Of a DNA stretch of 64,000 nucleotides, positions 27,476 to 37,139 are shown piece by piece; within the stretch, counting starts at the first letter, position 1; every line of letters begins with the position of its first letter. This DNA is from Pseudoalteromonas ruthenica (GTDB lineage Bacteria > Pseudomonadota > Gammaproteobacteria > Enterobacterales > Alteromonadaceae). The notes beneath the pieces were generated by a model. It ran no database searches and was not told where the DNA came from. It saw only the letters and a list, made by a program, of their open reading frames with translations. A program made the translations under genes and the position numbers. Where the stretch lies: the NCBI RefSeq assembly GCF_008808095.1, contig NZ_CP023397.1:310001-374000 (forward strand). Reading direction: 5' to 3'.

Positions 27476-30382
27476 ATGACTTCATTTAGCAAGCTTGCGC
27501 TGGCGGTCAAATCGGCCGTAGTCATTGGCGCAGTCGCTCACACAAATGCATCATTTGCAGCAGACTCTGATCGCGTACAAGAAGTAGAAAAAATCCAAGT
27601 TACGGGGTCTCGAATTGTTAAGCCTAAGCTTTCTCAACCAGCACCTATTGTTACGATTGGCGCTAAAGATATCGCTCAAGCAGGTGTGCCAGATTTAGGT
27701 AGTGTACTTGCAGAGCTACCTGCAATTGGTTCGACAGACACGCTCATTGGTAACAATGATAGTAACGAATTTGCGGGTGTTACGTCTGCGGACTTGCGTC
27801 GTTTGGGCGCTTCACGGACGTTGGTGTTAGTAAATGGCAAGCGCCACGTGGCAGGTGCGCCAGGTAGTGCACAGGTGGACCTTAACACTATCCCTTCAGC
27901 ACTGATCGAGCGTGTGGAAGTGATCACCGGTGGTGCTTCTGCGATTTATGGTTCAGACGCCGTCTCTGGCGTTGTAAACATCATCCTTCGTGACGATTAT
28001 GAAGGCTTTGAATTTAATGGTTCCGTAGGTAACTCTACTGAGGGTGTGGGTACTAAAAACCACTCTTTCAGTGTTACTGGTGGTGCTGAAGTGTTTGACG
28101 GCCGTGGTAACGTTACCTTTTTCGCAGGTAAGGACCGTATCGCTGAAGTAATGGCAAATGATATTCGCCAAGTCCAGCATTATGGTAGCGTTGCTAACCC
28201 AGAAGATACCGGAGAGACAGACGGCATCCCTGACCGTTTAACAGTGCCTAACGTAATGTCAGAGCTTATTAGTGAGCATGGTGTTATTTCTGCAGATGTT
28301 AACTGGACTTTCGACGAGAATGGCGTACCGGTACAAATGCCTGAACGTGTGTACTCTTCAAACGGTGCATTTGGTAGCTTCCCTGATGGGTGTCAATACT
28401 GCTTCAAGACACAAGATTATGAGAATGTTTATCCTGATTTAGATAAAACAACCGTAGCTTCATCATTTAGCTTTGATTTCACTGATAATCATGCCTTCTA
28501 CAGTGACTTTAAATTTGTTCGCTCTGATATCAAACAGCAATTCCAGCCCTCTTTCCGCTTCGGTAACGTGTCTGTAAATGTTCAAGATAACCCTTATTTA
28601 GACGAAACCTTACGTCAAGACCTTCTTTCTCAAGGGTATGAAACAATTGGCTTTTCAAAATTCTTTGGTGAGCTTGGTAACCGTAGCGCGTCGAATAAGC
28701 GAGAGCTTTTCCGTTTTGTTGGTGGCTTCGAAGGTCTATTCACTTTAAGTGAAACTGATTTCTCATACGACACTTACTATGTATTCGGGCGCACCGACAA
28801 TGTGCGTAATACCTTAAACGATCTTATTCCAGATAACTTCGTTGCCGCGCTTGATTCAGTCATTGATCCGGCTACTGGCGAAGCAGCCTGTCGCAGCCAA
28901 GTGGCATCGGCGCAAGGTGATGACTACAGCGACCCTGCAAGTGTAAATGGTGGTGCTTGTGCTCCTTACAACCCATTTGGCTTCAACCAAGCGTCGCAAG
29001 CTGCAAAAGACTGGGTGAGTGCTGATGTAACACGTACTGATAAGATTACCCAAGAAGTGATTGGTGGATACATCTCTTTTGACTCTGCAGAGTTCTTCGA
29101 GTTGCAAGGTGGGCCAATCGGTATCGCAACTGGCTTCGAATACCGTGAGGAGACATCGCAGACAATTACCGATGAATTTGCTAAGGCTGGTTTCCTTACC
29201 ACCGCTGCCACACCTGATGCATACGGTGAGTACGATGTTACCGAAGGGTTTATTGAAGTAAGCTTACCACTTCTTTCGGGTCTATCTTTCGCGAAAGAGC
29301 TGACATTAGATGCAGCATATCGCTCAGCTGATTACTCGCACACGGGTTCAAGCGGTTCTTGGAAAGTAGGTCTACTGTATCAACCAATTGATGATCTTCG
29401 CATTCGCGGTACGTATGGCGAAGCAGAACGTGCGCCAAACATCACCGAGGCCTTTGACCCAGTTTCTCCTGGTTTCCAAAATATCTCAGACCCTTGTGAT
29501 GCAGCGAACATTAACGATAACCCGAATCGTGCCGCGAACTGTGCTGCATTAGGCATTCCTGATGGCTTTGTATCGCAGGACGCAGTGAGTGTTGATATTC
29601 TAAGTGGTGGTAACATTGATTTGAAACCAGAGCAATCAACGTCTCTAACCACAGGTATCGTTTGGACACCAAGCTTTGCTGATAACTTCTCAATGACGGT
29701 CGACTACTACGACATCGAGATTGAAGATGCAATTCAATTTATCTCAGCAGAGACGGTGGCAGAAAACTGTGTTGATGCAGCAGGCGCACCAGATAGTAAC
29801 TTCTGTGCTCAGGTTGACCGTAACCCTGAAACCAACGACATTGAACTTATCCGTTCGGGCTATTTAAATGCCGCAGCAATTAAAACCAGTGGTATCGAGG
29901 CAGACTTCGATTACCGCACCGACCTTGCTGCTTTTGATGTAGATGGTGAGCTAACCTTTAACTTGTTTGTTAACCACTTACTTGAACTTGAAGAGTTCGA
30001 ATTCCAAAATCGTCCTGATACCGTGGACGTAGAGGACGGCGAAGTAGGTGATCCACAATGGCAAGGTCGCTTCACTGTCCAGTATAGCTGGCAGGATTTG
30101 AACCTGACGTGGACAACTCGTTACACCGACCGTTCGGCTCGCTTCGATGTGTCACCTGAGGGAGACATTGAGGAAGATATCTCACCATCTTATGTTGGCA
30201 GCATGATCACACATGATCTATCAGCGCGTTATCAGCTAACAGATAACACCCGCGTTGATTTGGGTCTACGTAACCTAACTGATAAGTTACCACCGGCTTA
30301 CATTCAAGCAAGCGGCGGTGATGAGGCAATTTACGATGTCGTAGGTCGTCGTTTCTTCGCTAACGTGAACGTTACTTTCTAA
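27476..30382 (+). CDS. TonB-dependent outer-membrane receptor (receptor C), mosaic
   Basis: This 968-residue receptor has a signal peptide like receptor B (MTSFSKLALAVKSAVVIGAV). From residue 31 onward it is like receptor A: SDRVQEVEKIQVTGSRIVKP, the same plug, the same CQYC loop and the same C-terminal FFANVNVTF. The main differences from A lie in one segment near residues 260-290 (the SADVNWTFDENGVPVQMPE area) and in scattered barrel loops. Many synonymous differences from A show that it is not a recent copy. The ligand is unknown. It converges on the siderophore operon but does not resemble a hydroxamate siderophore receptor, so it should not be read as part of it. Confidence 0.94.
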   Translation: MTSFSKLALAVKSAVVIGAVAHTNASFAADSDRVQEVEKIQVTGSRIVKPKLSQPAPIVTIGAKDIAQAGVPDLGSVLAELPAIGSTDTLIGNNDSNEFAGVTSADLRRLGASRTLVLVNGKRHVAGAPGSAQVDLNTIPSALIERVEVITGGASAIYGSDAVSGVVNIILRDDYEGFEFNGSVGNSTEGVGTKNHSFSVTGGAEVFDGRGNVTFFAGKDRIAEVMANDIRQVQHYGSVANPEDTGETDGIPDRLTVPNVMSELISEHGVISADVNWTFDENGVPVQMPERVYSSNGAFGSFPDGCQYCFKTQDYENVYPDLDKTTVASSFSFDFTDNHAFYSDFKFVRSDIKQQFQPSFRFGNVSVNVQDNPYLDETLRQDLLSQGYETIGFSKFFGELGNRSASNKRELFRFVGGFEGLFTLSETDFSYDTYYVFGRTDNVRNTLNDLIPDNFVAALDSVIDPATGEAACRSQVASAQGDDYSDPASVNGGACAPYNPFGFNQASQAAKDWVSADVTRTDKITQEVIGGYISFDSAEFFELQGGPIGIATGFEYREETSQTITDEFAKAGFLTTAATPDAYGEYDVTEGFIEVSLPLLSGLSFAKELTLDAAYRSADYSHTGSSGSWKVGLLYQPIDDLRIRGTYGEAERAPNITEAFDPVSPGFQNISDPCDAANINDNPNRAANCAALGIPDGFVSQDAVSVDILSGGNIDLKPEQSTSLTTGIVWTPSFADNFSMTVDYYDIEIEDAIQFISAETVAENCVDAAGAPDSNFCAQVDRNPETNDIELIRSGYLNAAAIKTSGIEADFDYRTDLAAFDVDGELTFNLFVNHLLELEEFEFQNRPDTVDVEDGEVGDPQWQGRFTVQYSWQDLNLTWTTRYTDRSARFDVSPEGDIEEDISPSYVGSMITHDLSARYQLTDNTRVDLGLRNLTDKLPPAYIQASGGDEAIYDVVGRRFFANVNVTF

Positions 30383-30399
30383 TATTATTCTACCCTGCT

Positions 30400-30425
30400 A
30401 AAGCCCCTATCTAGGGGCTTTTTTT
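30400..30425. terminator. Terminator shared by receptor C and siderophore operon
   Basis: The stem AAAGCCCC/GGGGCTTT has a short loop and a T-tract on the + strand. It lies between convergent genes and overlaps the last bases of the FhuF-like gene. Confidence 0.85.
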
Positions 30426-31134
30426 ATGCGCTTTGCTGTGCTTTGCACTTGATAGGGCAGTTCTGACAAGCCTCTTGTGCCTTGAGTTGATAGTGAAGGC
30501 AACACGTCATACGTGAGCTGTGATATTGACCCTGTGAGTAGTGAATGGTTTGCCGAAAGCGCGGATAAAAAAGCTGTTGCCAACCTTGATGCGCTTGGTG
30601 CAGGTACGCTTCATTGCCGTACCCGCCAGCATGTAGCAGTGCCGAAGTTAACGTGTCACTTAACAGTCGTTGGGCTAACCCTGGACTTAACCCCGCATAC
30701 CCTGCGATGTGCTGTTGCCAACCTTGGCTTAGTGTTAACAGCTGAGCATGGCACTGCTTTCTTAATACTTGCTTATCTATGCACTTATCAACATATTGAT
30801 AGGTCACTGCGCTGAGACCATAAATACTGCCACTGGCGTGCAGCTGCTGTTGCATTACGCCTAATTGAGGTACGCAGTGCAACCCTTCGACACAGGCAAC
30901 ACTCAGGTAAAGCGGTTGCCAGCTAAGCTGCAAAAAGCTATTAACGCTGATATACGCTGAGCTCAGCTTCTCGGCGCGAGCGTTTAGCCGGCTCAACAAC
31001 GCCTGCCACGGCTGCCGCTCAAGGTGGTTATTCGCAAACCAGATGTCACCCGGGCGCGGCTCGGCAAACGCCAACAGCGAGCACTGTTGGCGTAATTGCT
31101 GCTCAATGGCTTTGTTATGCACGTTCGCTGACAT
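30424..31134 (-). CDS. FhuF-like siderophore-iron reductase
   Basis: This protein of about 236 residues ends with the FhuF iron-sulfur motif CC-x10-C-x2-C (CCLHYQLKAQEACQNC). FhuF proteins are cytoplasmic [2Fe-2S] reductases that free iron from ferric hydroxamates. The body matches in pattern only (for example LSPGLAQRLLSDTLTSALLHAGG). Start choice is uncertain: the frame is open to 31173, and I use the ATG at 31134, which overlaps the preceding synthetase by 20 bp. A GTG at 31122 is possible, and neither has a clear ribosome site. As last gene of the operon it completes the cycle of synthesis, export and iron release. Confidence 0.85.
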   Translation of the reverse strand: MSANVHNKAIEQQLRQQCSLLAFAEPRPGDIWFANNHLERQPWQALLSRLNARAEKLSSAYISVNSFLQLSWQPLYLSVACVEGLHCVPQLGVMQQQLHASGSIYGLSAVTYQYVDKCIDKQVLRKQCHAQLLTLSQGWQQHIAGYAGLSPGLAQRLLSDTLTSALLHAGGYGNEAYLHQAHQGWQQLFYPRFRQTIHYSQGQYHSSRMTCCLHYQLKAQEACQNCPIKCKAQQSA

Positions 31135-33511
31135 CGGCATAATCGGCAAGCGGATTGCGCAAGTCACCGGCATATTGCATGCTGCTGGCGGGGTCGGCGA
31201 TATCCACCATCTGTTGGTTATTGCGCAGTTGTAAGCGGTTTAAGCAAGACAGCGGGAACGAGGGCGCAAATAAATCATGTTTGGCAAACTTGTCTTGCAG
31301 CTCGGGGTGAGCCTGTTGGTAAGCATGAATGCTCTTTGCCACGCAGCGCCAAAATGTTGTTTCGCTAATCAACTCGGCATCGACCATAATCGCCGCCAAA
31401 TAACGGAAGAAGCAGTCAAACACATCGGTAAGAATAGACAGAACCGCCACCTCTTCAGGTACCTCAATCTTGATCCGGCTGATTTCGTCGGCGATGGCCA
31501 TGTCACTATTCAATAGTGCAATCTCTTCACCGATATCCTTAATGAACACCCCGACGGGGATATGATCTTTAAAGCGTAAAATCAGGTTTTCGCCGTGGGG
31601 CATAAACACCAGATCGTATTGATAAAAGCAGTGCAACAGAGGCGTCATATAGGCCTGCAGGTAATGCGCTAACCAGCGCTGTGGCGAGAGCCCAGACGCT
31701 GCAATCTTGGCGCCGATAAAGCTCTGACCTTGGGTGTCAATATGCAGTAAGCTAGCCATGGTCGCTAAGCTTTCGTCGTCATCCATATAATGGCGTGGAT
31801 TTTCTCGCCACAGTGCCGCCATCATTTTTTTATAGGGGTTATCACCGAGCGCCGGGTGGGTGTAATACTGCTCGTCAAAGCCCAGAGTTGCCACCTCTCG
31901 AAGCGGTATAAAGCCGCACTGGCGCAGATAATCATCACCGGCAACTAAATCAAATAACCATTGGTTGATGGCAGGGGTTACTTTCATATACGCGCTGGAA
32001 AGACCGCGCATAAAGCCCATATTGAGAATCGATAAGGCTGTTTTCACATAGCATTTATGCGGTTTTGTGATGTTATACAGGGTGCGAATGGATTGTTGTG
32101 GTAAGTATTTATCTTGGCTGTAGCCCAAGCATACTATTTGTTTTTGCGCTACGTGGTAGCTGTAAACATGCACCAGTTTATTGAACCACTGCCATGGGTG
32201 CATGGGGAATAAGTAATAGTCGTCAGGGTTTAGCCCTTGCTCGCCTAGCTGGGCATCGAAGCGTTGTCGCTCGGCGATATCGAGCTCCTGCGCTATTAAG
32301 ACTTCATAGCTATAATCGGCGGTGCTCTTAAAGGTAGTGTAGTGTTTATGACATGCAAGCCAAACAATATTAAATGCGCTGGCCGCCTCAGGCGTGTACT
32401 GATGAAAGTCCTGAGCATTAAAGCCGATGCGGCCATTATTGGCGATAAAGCTGGGGTGGCCTTGAGTCATCTGTGTTTCAATCACCTGAAAATCAGCCTG
32501 TGCTAGTTGGGCACTGCTGAGGCTGTTATTGCGATACTTAAATGCGAAGCCACTGAGGGTACTGGCAAGCTCCTCCAAATAGGTACCCAGCATGGCTTGG
32601 GCAATACCTAATTTATCATTGCACTCTAGCACAAAGGCGATGGCGTCTAGGGCCCGGTGTTGTCCAAGGTGCACTTTGGTAATGCTTTGCGGGTCAACCT
32701 GCAAATGGTTGAGCGCCATGGCGTGGGCTTGGAAGTGATAACTGTGTCCGCCGAGGGTGCTGAGCACATAACCCGCTGCATCTTGGTCGTAGGTGAAGAT
32801 GCGCTCATGGTAAAATTCGCTCAGCATTTTCGCGATCAGCAAACGATTGGCGTATTGCCATGACTCATCATCCAAGTGTCGGCCACTCAGGCTCGGTGTT
32901 ATGCGCTGTTTTTCTGGGCTTTGCCTTGAGCTATCAAAGCGTTCAGGCAACTGCTTGAGATAATTAAAATGCGCGCGCGTTAAAGTGCCTAGCAGCGCCG
33001 TTTTATCACCTAGCTGGATCACCTTGTGATGGCTGAACCCCGCTTTTAAATTAAGGGTATGAATTTTGTGGTTACCGGCATCCGGCTCAACCACCACGCG
33101 CTCGCAATCAAGCTCAGTAAACATAAAGTGTAAGACCGACGTCATCACCCCCAGACTAAAGCCGTGCACGGGCAAGTGCGCCGGTGCCAAAAGCAAATGC
33201 ATGCCCAAGTCACCGCTTTGTAGATTTAAGTGCTGCTCAAGGTTTAGTAACTGCGGTTGATATACCTCGATAAGCGCGCTGGGTTTATCGTTGATTTCGA
33301 CGATAAAAGCATGCTGCGCTGGGTCGTTATTGAGTGCTTGATAGGAGTCATTAATTTCTTCGGCAGATTGCTGCGTTGCGCCCCAAAAATGGGCTTGCGG
33401 ATGATGCAACCATTGCACCAACAGGGGTAGGTCGTGTTCAAGATCCAGAGCACGAAAGGTAAGCGTGCCTAACAGTGGATGAGAGTGCGTGTATACAGTA
33501 TTTTTCGTCAT
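31115..33511 (-). CDS. GNAT-NIS siderophore synthetase fusion (BibC-like)
   Basis: This 798-residue protein fuses two enzymes. Residues 1-185 are an acyl-CoA N-acyltransferase of the IucB/AlcB type (LGMHLLLAPAHLPVHGFSLG, then DCERVVVEPDAGNHKIHTLN). Residues about 210-780 are an IucA/IucC NIS synthetase, with YLFPMHPWQWFNKL, GHPSFIANNGRIGF, MPHGENLILRFKDH and the C-terminal FhuF-like subdomain. NIS synthetases adenylate a carboxylate and form amide bonds. The acyltransferase would first load succinyl or a similar group on an N-hydroxydiamine. The same fusion is described for BibC of bisucaberin synthesis. A cyclic dihydroxamate is the expected type of product. Confidence 0.93.
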   Translation of the reverse strand: MTKNTVYTHSHPLLGTLTFRALDLEHDLPLLVQWLHHPQAHFWGATQQSAEEINDSYQALNNDPAQHAFIVEINDKPSALIEVYQPQLLNLEQHLNLQSGDLGMHLLLAPAHLPVHGFSLGVMTSVLHFMFTELDCERVVVEPDAGNHKIHTLNLKAGFSHHKVIQLGDKTALLGTLTRAHFNYLKQLPERFDSSRQSPEKQRITPSLSGRHLDDESWQYANRLLIAKMLSEFYHERIFTYDQDAAGYVLSTLGGHSYHFQAHAMALNHLQVDPQSITKVHLGQHRALDAIAFVLECNDKLGIAQAMLGTYLEELASTLSGFAFKYRNNSLSSAQLAQADFQVIETQMTQGHPSFIANNGRIGFNAQDFHQYTPEAASAFNIVWLACHKHYTTFKSTADYSYEVLIAQELDIAERQRFDAQLGEQGLNPDDYYLFPMHPWQWFNKLVHVYSYHVAQKQIVCLGYSQDKYLPQQSIRTLYNITKPHKCYVKTALSILNMGFMRGLSSAYMKVTPAINQWLFDLVAGDDYLRQCGFIPLREVATLGFDEQYYTHPALGDNPYKKMMAALWRENPRHYMDDDESLATMASLLHIDTQGQSFIGAKIAASGLSPQRWLAHYLQAYMTPLLHCFYQYDLVFMPHGENLILRFKDHIPVGVFIKDIGEEIALLNSDMAIADEISRIKIEVPEEVAVLSILTDVFDCFFRYLAAIMVDAELISETTFWRCVAKSIHAYQQAHPELQDKFAKHDLFAPSFPLSCLNRLQLRNNQQMVDIADPASSMQYAGDLRNPLADYADVSERA

Positions 33512-33542
33512 AATTCGTTCTCAATCTGGTTGATAAAGTAGT

Positions 33543-34631
33543 TCAGTCAATAACTTTATGAGTGTGGGGCTGCGTGGTGGCAGGCTGCCTCTGACGTACA
33601 AATAAAAGACGATGAATCGCGAAAGTGAGCAGTAACATCACCGGCATCACCGCGGCGCATTGCCAAGGCGAGAGGGTTTTAAAGCCAACCCACGCCATGC
33701 CCCAACACACCAGTACCCATTGCGTAATGTACAAGCTGGTTACATGGCGGGAGCAGTAGCTCAGCACCGTCATAATCCGTTGTTGCACAGGCCAGTTTTG
33801 GCTCAAGCGCAACAGCTTGTCGATAGCCGCGAGTGCGACTAAATTCAGTCCGCTTAAATACAAGGCACCACCGGGGCCAAGATGGAAAAAGTCATTAAAA
33901 TGAGTGTCTTTATCCCATAGGCACAGCGCGCCGCCGACGATTAGCAACGGCAGACCAAGATGTAGGGCGCTGCGCTCAAGAGGGCGGCCTTGGCGTAGCC
34001 GCGCTGATAGTGCAAGACCAAAAAGCACACACGCCAGCCAAGGAAATACCGGGAAGTAGACGTTAAACTGCGCGCCGACAAAAAGGTCACCCAGGTAATC
34101 CAGCCCAGTCATACCGATTTGCCAGCCGCGTATCAGCGGCGTCACAAAAGCAACCAGCAAGGCTAAGGCAATATAAAGCCATGGGCTGCGCTTTGGGTGC
34201 ACCACAAGACTTAACAACAGTAGCGAGAGCCCAGCCATTTGCAGAATGTCGCCGGTGCCAAGCAAGTACAGGTAGTGCGGGAGTTGTAACGGCGATTGCC
34301 AGCCATACGCATTGATAAAGCTCTCAGGTAATACCCCAAGGGCGATGGGGAGCACAAACTTCAGTGCATTCATACCATAGCCCAGCGCGAGTATAGTTAC
34401 GCCCCGTTTTGCCAAGGCTCGCGGACTATGATGCCGAGAAAGCAATAAGGAAATCCCCATAGCAATAAGGAACGCAGCGGTGCCTTTGCCAAGTAAATGG
34501 ATAATCTCCCCTAGTAACGATTGCCCCTGGGTATAACTGGAACCGTACATCCACAGCGTATGTACGCAGACCATGATGAGTACACTAAACCCGCGAACAA
34601 AGTCGACGGCAGTTAGACGGTGAGTATTCAT
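33543..34631 (-). CDS. Membrane acyltransferase, HGSNAT/DUF1624-like
   Basis: This protein of about 362 residues starts at the ATG with AAGGAAAC (MNTHRLTAVDFVRGFSVLIM). The frame runs upstream but without sense. It has around ten hydrophobic segments. The first shows the DFxRGxxxxxMVxVH signature shared by the heparan-alpha-glucosaminide acetyltransferase/DUF1624 family, with a conserved histidine in VCVHTLWMYG. Members move acetyl groups across the membrane. In this operon it could acylate a siderophore or its precursor, or serve another purpose. This gene is not part of the minimal bisucaberin or desferrioxamine set. It lies 13 bp after the MFS gene. Confidence 0.8.
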   Translation of the reverse strand: MNTHRLTAVDFVRGFSVLIMVCVHTLWMYGSSYTQGQSLLGEIIHLLGKGTAAFLIAMGISLLLSRHHSPRALAKRGVTILALGYGMNALKFVLPIALGVLPESFINAYGWQSPLQLPHYLYLLGTGDILQMAGLSLLLLSLVVHPKRSPWLYIALALLVAFVTPLIRGWQIGMTGLDYLGDLFVGAQFNVYFPVFPWLACVLFGLALSARLRQGRPLERSALHLGLPLLIVGGALCLWDKDTHFNDFFHLGPGGALYLSGLNLVALAAIDKLLRLSQNWPVQQRIMTVLSYCSRHVTSLYITQWVLVCWGMAWVGFKTLSPWQCAAVMPVMLLLTFAIHRLLFVRQRQPATTQPHTHKVID

Positions 34632-34644
34632 GATTGTTTCCTTA

Positions 34645-35850
34645 TTAATGACTGGGTGTGCTGGTTTGCGAAATGCGATTAAATTGCTGTGCTTCCGGGC
34701 GCATATAAAGCCCATAAAACACCATCAACGTGAGCACAAAGCCGGCACTGGCAACGAAAAAGGGCAGTGTGTAATTGCCGTCACTCACAAGCGAACCGAC
34801 GAGAAACGAGGCGCTGATCAGCCCTATGTTTTGCATAAAGTGCACCTTGGCAAAGTCGCTGCCATAAAAGCGAGGCTCGCTCAGGGCAAAAAGCACCACC
34901 TCAAGGCGTACCGTGACCACAAATAAGCCGATACCGAGTAGCACTCGGCCAAAGATCATCACCGGCCATGCCTGTGCGCCATGCAGTAGTAACCCGATGC
35001 TGGCAAGCAGCATAGCCCAGGCGATGTCTTTGCCATGGTGCGCTTGTGAGCGCGGGCGACGATGATTACGGTACAGGCATACCAGCGCCACCCAAGCCGG
35101 GATGGCGAAAATAAAGCCGGCGAGGATATCGTTATTGAACCCGCTTAGTTGCTGCCAAAAGAGAGTGAAAAACGGACGCGCTAAAAAAGCACTGAAGTAG
35201 ACTCCCATGGATACCAGCCCAAGGACGAGCACAAACCGGGGGATGCGTGCCCGCTCAGTGGTACTTTCACCAAGCGCTCGTTGATGCCAAGTGACCGCTA
35301 AAACACGAATTAAGTACAGGCACAGCAGCACTTGTACAGCATCGCCAGCCGCCATAATGAGATACAGCGCCCGAGGGTCAAAGCTGTGTAAGACCAGACC
35401 ACCCAGTAACGCCCCGCCAATGCCACCGAAATGCATCAGCACACTGAACAGGCCGACGATGCCTAGGTGCTTTTCCTTCTCTTCAAGGCTGAGAACAAAG
35501 GGGTAGATAAGTAAATAGCTAGCCTTAAACACCAACATCGTTTGCGAAAGTAGCCAGAATGCGAGGAGATCGGTGGCAAAATAACACGCCACTCCTAATC
35601 CTCCGGCAATGATCTGGGTCACCACCCACAAGTGCAGTTCATGAACGCGACGTGCCACCTTAGCCCAGAGCGGGAAGGCGCACATCACGGTGATACAGCA
35701 AGTGGCAAGGTAGCTGCCTACGTGCAAGCTGGAGCTGACGTTGAACTCAGTGGCAAAAAACTGCGGATAAAACGGCAGAATCATGGTGTCGCACACCACT
35801 GAGATCACCGTAAGCAGTATAAGCGTCGATTTCAGCGCTTGTTGCTTCAT
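34645..35850 (-). CDS. MFS transporter, probable siderophore exporter
   Basis: This 401-residue inner-membrane protein has about 12 hydrophobic segments and a major-facilitator pattern, including the loop signature AKVARRVHELHLWVV between TM2 and TM3. By position in the operon it likely exports the finished siderophore. Its start codon overlaps the stop of the N-monooxygenase gene as ATGA (4 bp), so translation is coupled. The family is clear, but the substrate is inferred from context. Confidence 0.88.
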   Translation of the reverse strand: MKQQALKSTLILLTVISVVCDTMILPFYPQFFATEFNVSSSLHVGSYLATCCITVMCAFPLWAKVARRVHELHLWVVTQIIAGGLGVACYFATDLLAFWLLSQTMLVFKASYLLIYPFVLSLEEKEKHLGIVGLFSVLMHFGGIGGALLGGLVLHSFDPRALYLIMAAGDAVQVLLCLYLIRVLAVTWHQRALGESTTERARIPRFVLVLGLVSMGVYFSAFLARPFFTLFWQQLSGFNNDILAGFIFAIPAWVALVCLYRNHRRPRSQAHHGKDIAWAMLLASIGLLLHGAQAWPVMIFGRVLLGIGLFVVTVRLEVVLFALSEPRFYGSDFAKVHFMQNIGLISASFLVGSLVSDGNYTLPFFVASAGFVLTLMVFYGLYMRPEAQQFNRISQTSTPSH

Positions 35851-37139
35851 ACTGGACTCTTTTGTGGTTGCTGAACACTGGCTGGGACGCCAAACTCTTG
35901 AAAAGCGATACGCTGTTCAATCTTGTAGGGCTCGCGCTTGAGAATGCCACGAAGGATGCAGCTGTTACGATAACAGGCCATCCCTAAATCTGGGGTGACA
36001 AAACCATGGGTATGGAGCTCAGCATTTTGTACGAATACGCGTTGGCGTTTATCGATACTGTAGTTGCGATTAACGGCGAAACGACCATCGTCGCGCCAAC
36101 AGAGCTCATCCATTAGGCCGCTGAGAAAATCGGGTAACTGATAATTAAAGCCGGTGGCCATGACCGTTTGCTCGCTGTGCAAGGTGAAGCTACGTTGCTG
36201 CTCTAAATGTTTGAATTGCAGGCTCTCTCCTTGGTGTTTAAGGAGTTCGCTGTTAGTAAATAACCGCGCCCGCTGAATACCTTGAACATCAAGCTCATAA
36301 AGCTTGTCGTAAATTTGGTTTATCAGCTCACTGTTTATGCCCTTGTAGAGGTTACGCTGATTGGCAAGCAGTTGCTCTTTAGTGGCGTCGTCTAATTGGT
36401 AAAAGTAATCGACGTACTCAGGAGAGGTCATCTCCAAGGTTAATTTAGTGTACTCCAAGGGGAAAAAGCGCGGAGCGCGGGTGACCCATTGCAGGTGGTA
36501 GTTTTGCTGTTTTATATCACATAATAAGTCATAGAATATTTCTGCGGCACTTTGCCCTGAGCCCACCACGGTAATACTCTTGCTTTGGTTGAGGGCATCG
36601 CGACGATACAGATATTCAGTGGCATGACAGACATTGGCTGCATCGGGCTGCACAGCAGGTGGGTAGTACGGCGAAGGACCGGTGCCGAGTACGAGATGGC
36701 GACAAAAAAAGCGCTTTTCACCTTCTGGCGTATCAACGGTTAACTGGTAGCAATCTTGGCTATTATCAAATTCGACACGGCGAACGCAGTGGCCAAAGCG
36801 CACACTGGGTAACTCACTCGCTGCCCACTGGCAATATTGGTTATATTGTTCACGCAGTAAAAAAAAGCTTTCCCGAATATAGAATTGGTATAATTTCCCC
36901 TGCTGCTTGGCATAATTTAGAAAGCTAAAGCGGCTGGTGGGGTCCGCCAAAGTCACCAAATCCGACATAAAAGGAGTTTGCAAGGTGACGCCGTCGAGCA
37001 TTAACCCTGGGTGCCAATCAAAGCACTGGCGCTGCTCAAGAAATAAGGCATCCAATTGCTCAATTGGGTCGCTTAAGCAGGCTAGGCTGAGGTTAAAAGG
37101 GCCGAGGCCAATAGCGATGAAGTCATACACCTTATTCAT
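35847..37139 (-). CDS. Lysine/diamine N-monooxygenase (siderophore)
   Basis: This protein of about 430 residues starts at the ATG with a strong AAGGAGAC site. The frame to 37301 overlaps the decarboxylase and is not used. Motifs are the FAD-binding GLGPFNLSLA near the start, the NADPH-binding VVGSGQSAAEIFYDLL, and the C-terminal ATGFNYQLPDFL. It belongs to the IucD/AlcA/DesB family, which hydroxylates the terminal amine of lysine, ornithine or a diamine with FAD and NADPH. Given the decarboxylase just before it (8-bp overlap), the substrate is probably a diamine such as cadaverine or putrescine. Confidence 0.94.
   Translation of the reverse strand: MNKVYDFIAIGLGPFNLSLACLSDPIEQLDALFLEQRQCFDWHPGLMLDGVTLQTPFMSDLVTLADPTSRFSFLNYAKQQGKLYQFYIRESFFLLREQYNQYCQWAASELPSVRFGHCVRRVEFDNSQDCYQLTVDTPEGEKRFFCRHLVLGTGPSPYYPPAVQPDAANVCHATEYLYRRDALNQSKSITVVGSGQSAAEIFYDLLCDIKQQNYHLQWVTRAPRFFPLEYTKLTLEMTSPEYVDYFYQLDDATKEQLLANQRNLYKGINSELINQIYDKLYELDVQGIQRARLFTNSELLKHQGESLQFKHLEQQRSFTLHSEQTVMATGFNYQLPDFLSGLMDELCWRDDGRFAVNRNYSIDKRQRVFVQNAELHTHGFVTPDLGMACYRNSCILRGILKREPYKIEQRIAFQEFGVPASVQQPQKSPV

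Noticed and set aside
27476..30382. Receptor C as the siderophore receptor of the neighbouring operon
   Set aside because: It is convergent, lacks a Fur box, and its closest match is receptor A beside a protease, not ferric hydroxamate receptors.
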